From an uncultured beta proteobacterium (lineage in GTDB: Bacteria > Pseudomonadota > Gammaproteobacteria > Burkholderiales > Burkholderiaceae_C), in contig CAISIP010000339.1 in assembly GCA_903885415.1 (NCBI GenBank), positions 1-16,432 of the forward strand: a DNA stretch of 16,432 nucleotides, given 5' to 3'. The translations under genes were made by a program, and so were the position numbers. Of this stretch, positions 15,740 through 16,432 are shown one piece after another; positions within the stretch are counted from its first letter, which is position 1; each line of letters starts with the position of its first letter. Below the pieces are notes generated by a model. It did no database searches and was not told where the DNA came from. It saw only the letters and a list, made by a program, of their open reading frames with translations.

Positions 15740-16432
15740 CTAGGTCGATGGATGCGTAGCGGGACGGGTTCCCGCCTGTTTCAATATGGACTTACCGATG
15801 ATGAGTTGCTGCACCTCGGTGGCGCCTTCGTAAATGCGAAGAGCCCGGATGTCGCGGTAGAGGCTTTCAACCTTGGTTCCAACCCGCACGCCGAGACCGC
15901 CGTGCATCTGCAGCGCCATGTCGATGATGCGCTGTGCATTTTCGGTGGCCGTCATCTTGGCCATCGCTGCCTGCGCCGAATAGGCCTGCGCCTGTTCGGT
16001 TGTCGCGGTCCCGACGCAGTCGCGCAGCCAGGCAGCGCGGTAAGTCAGTAGCGCAGCCGCGTCAAGCAGCGCCGCCATGTCGCCAAGCTTGGCCTGTGTG
16101 AGCTGAAAGTCGGCCAAGCGCTGGCCGAACATGGGCCGTTGCCTAGCGTAAGTCACGGCCTCGTGGAGGGCGCGCCGCGCCATGCCCAGCGCCGCACCGG
16201 CGACCGAAGCGCGGAATATGTCGAGGGTTTGCAACGCCAGCTTAAAGCCGCCGTTCAGGGGTCCGAGTTGGGCGCTCGCAGCAACACGGCATTGGCGAAA
16301 GTGCAGCGTCGCCAGCGGGTGCGGGGCCATCACCGCTATCTGTTCCGATGCGTCGAGTCCCGGTGCGTCCGCGTCGACGATGAAAGCGGTGATGCCGCGC
16401 GCTCCCGGATCGGGCCCGGTCCTGGCAAATAC
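15740..16432 (-). CDS. Acyl-CoA dehydrogenase, C-terminal part (5' end outside window)
   Basis: The reverse strand is open from the right edge to TAG 15740-15742, giving 230 residues of an FAD-dependent acyl-CoA dehydrogenase that makes a 2,3-double bond in an acyl-CoA. The fragment begins in the middle beta domain ([20 protein letters not shown]) and continues into the C-terminal helical domain: [40 protein letters not shown], then [10 protein letters not shown] and [17 protein letters not shown]. The last contains the glutamate in IYEG that serves as catalytic base in medium-chain enzymes. A methionine at 16333 is internal to the domain and is not the start. It is the first visible gene of the minus-strand operon with the CoA ligase; the substrate may be an aromatic or alicyclic acyl-CoA. 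Confidence 0.93.
   Translation of the reverse strand, partial: VFARTGPDPGARGITAFIVDADAPGLDASEQIAVMAPHPLATLHFRQCRVAASAQLGPLNGGFKLALQTLDIFRASVAGAALGMARRALHEAVTYARQRPMFGQRLADFQLTQAKLGDMAALLDAAALLTYRAAWLRDCVGTATTEQAQAYSAQAAMAKMTATENAQRIIDMALQMHGGLGVRVGTKVESLYRDIRALRIYEGATEVQQLIIGKSILKQAGTRPATHPST

Noticed and set aside
1..16432. CRISPR arrays, tRNA or rRNA genes, insertion sequences, prophage genes
   Set aside because: None seen: no regularly spaced repeats, no cloverleaf-like segments recognised, no transposase or integrase translation.

Overview
The window is high-GC bacterial DNA with tightly packed genes. The gene set (phasin, a polyhydroxyalkanoate granule-region protein, an acyl-CoA-binding protein, a COG4324-type lipoprotein metallopeptidase, a benzoate-CoA-ligase-type enzyme) suggests a betaproteobacterium, probably Burkholderiales. 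That assignment is inference from gene content; no rRNA or tRNA marker is present.

Region 1 (1-6522, all minus strand) is a surface-polysaccharide cluster that runs off the left edge. Read 5' to 3' it encodes a Wzx-type flippase, a class I methyltransferase, UDP-glucuronate decarboxylase (makes UDP-xylose), an HlpA-like family 2-type glycosyltransferase, a zinc-ribbon methyltransferase, a GT4 glycosyltransferase and a truncated GT2 glycosyltransferase. Several genes overlap or sit a few bases apart, and two appear to use TTG starts. The centre of this cluster is visibly richer in AT than the rest of the window.

Region 2 (6673-12204) looks like a compact neutral-lipid (wax ester) locus. It contains a 663-residue two-domain fatty acyl-CoA reductase of the Marinobacter type (minus), a divergent phasin with a basic Ala/Lys/Pro tail (plus), a TetR-family regulator (plus), a wax ester synthase/diacylglycerol acyltransferase with an intact HHxxxDG motif (minus), and a divergent acyl-CoA-binding protein (plus). 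The reductase would make fatty alcohol from acyl-CoA, the acyltransferase would join the alcohol to a second acyl-CoA, the ACBP would carry the acyl-CoA, and the phasin would coat the resulting bodies. The two divergent intergenic regions carry repeat signals: a 13-bp palindrome and an 11-bp direct repeat.

Region 3 (12229-16432, all minus) is a translationally coupled operon that runs off the right edge: acyl-CoA dehydrogenase (partial), an aromatic acyl-CoA ligase of the 2-aminobenzoate/benzoate type, a RidA-family protein without the usual catalytic arginine, a lipoprotein HExxH peptidase, and a PHA granule-region protein. Except for a 14-base gap after the first gene, neighbours overlap by 4 to 8 bases.

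No stretch over 300 bases lacks a gene. No tRNA, rRNA, CRISPR array, insertion sequence or phage gene was seen.
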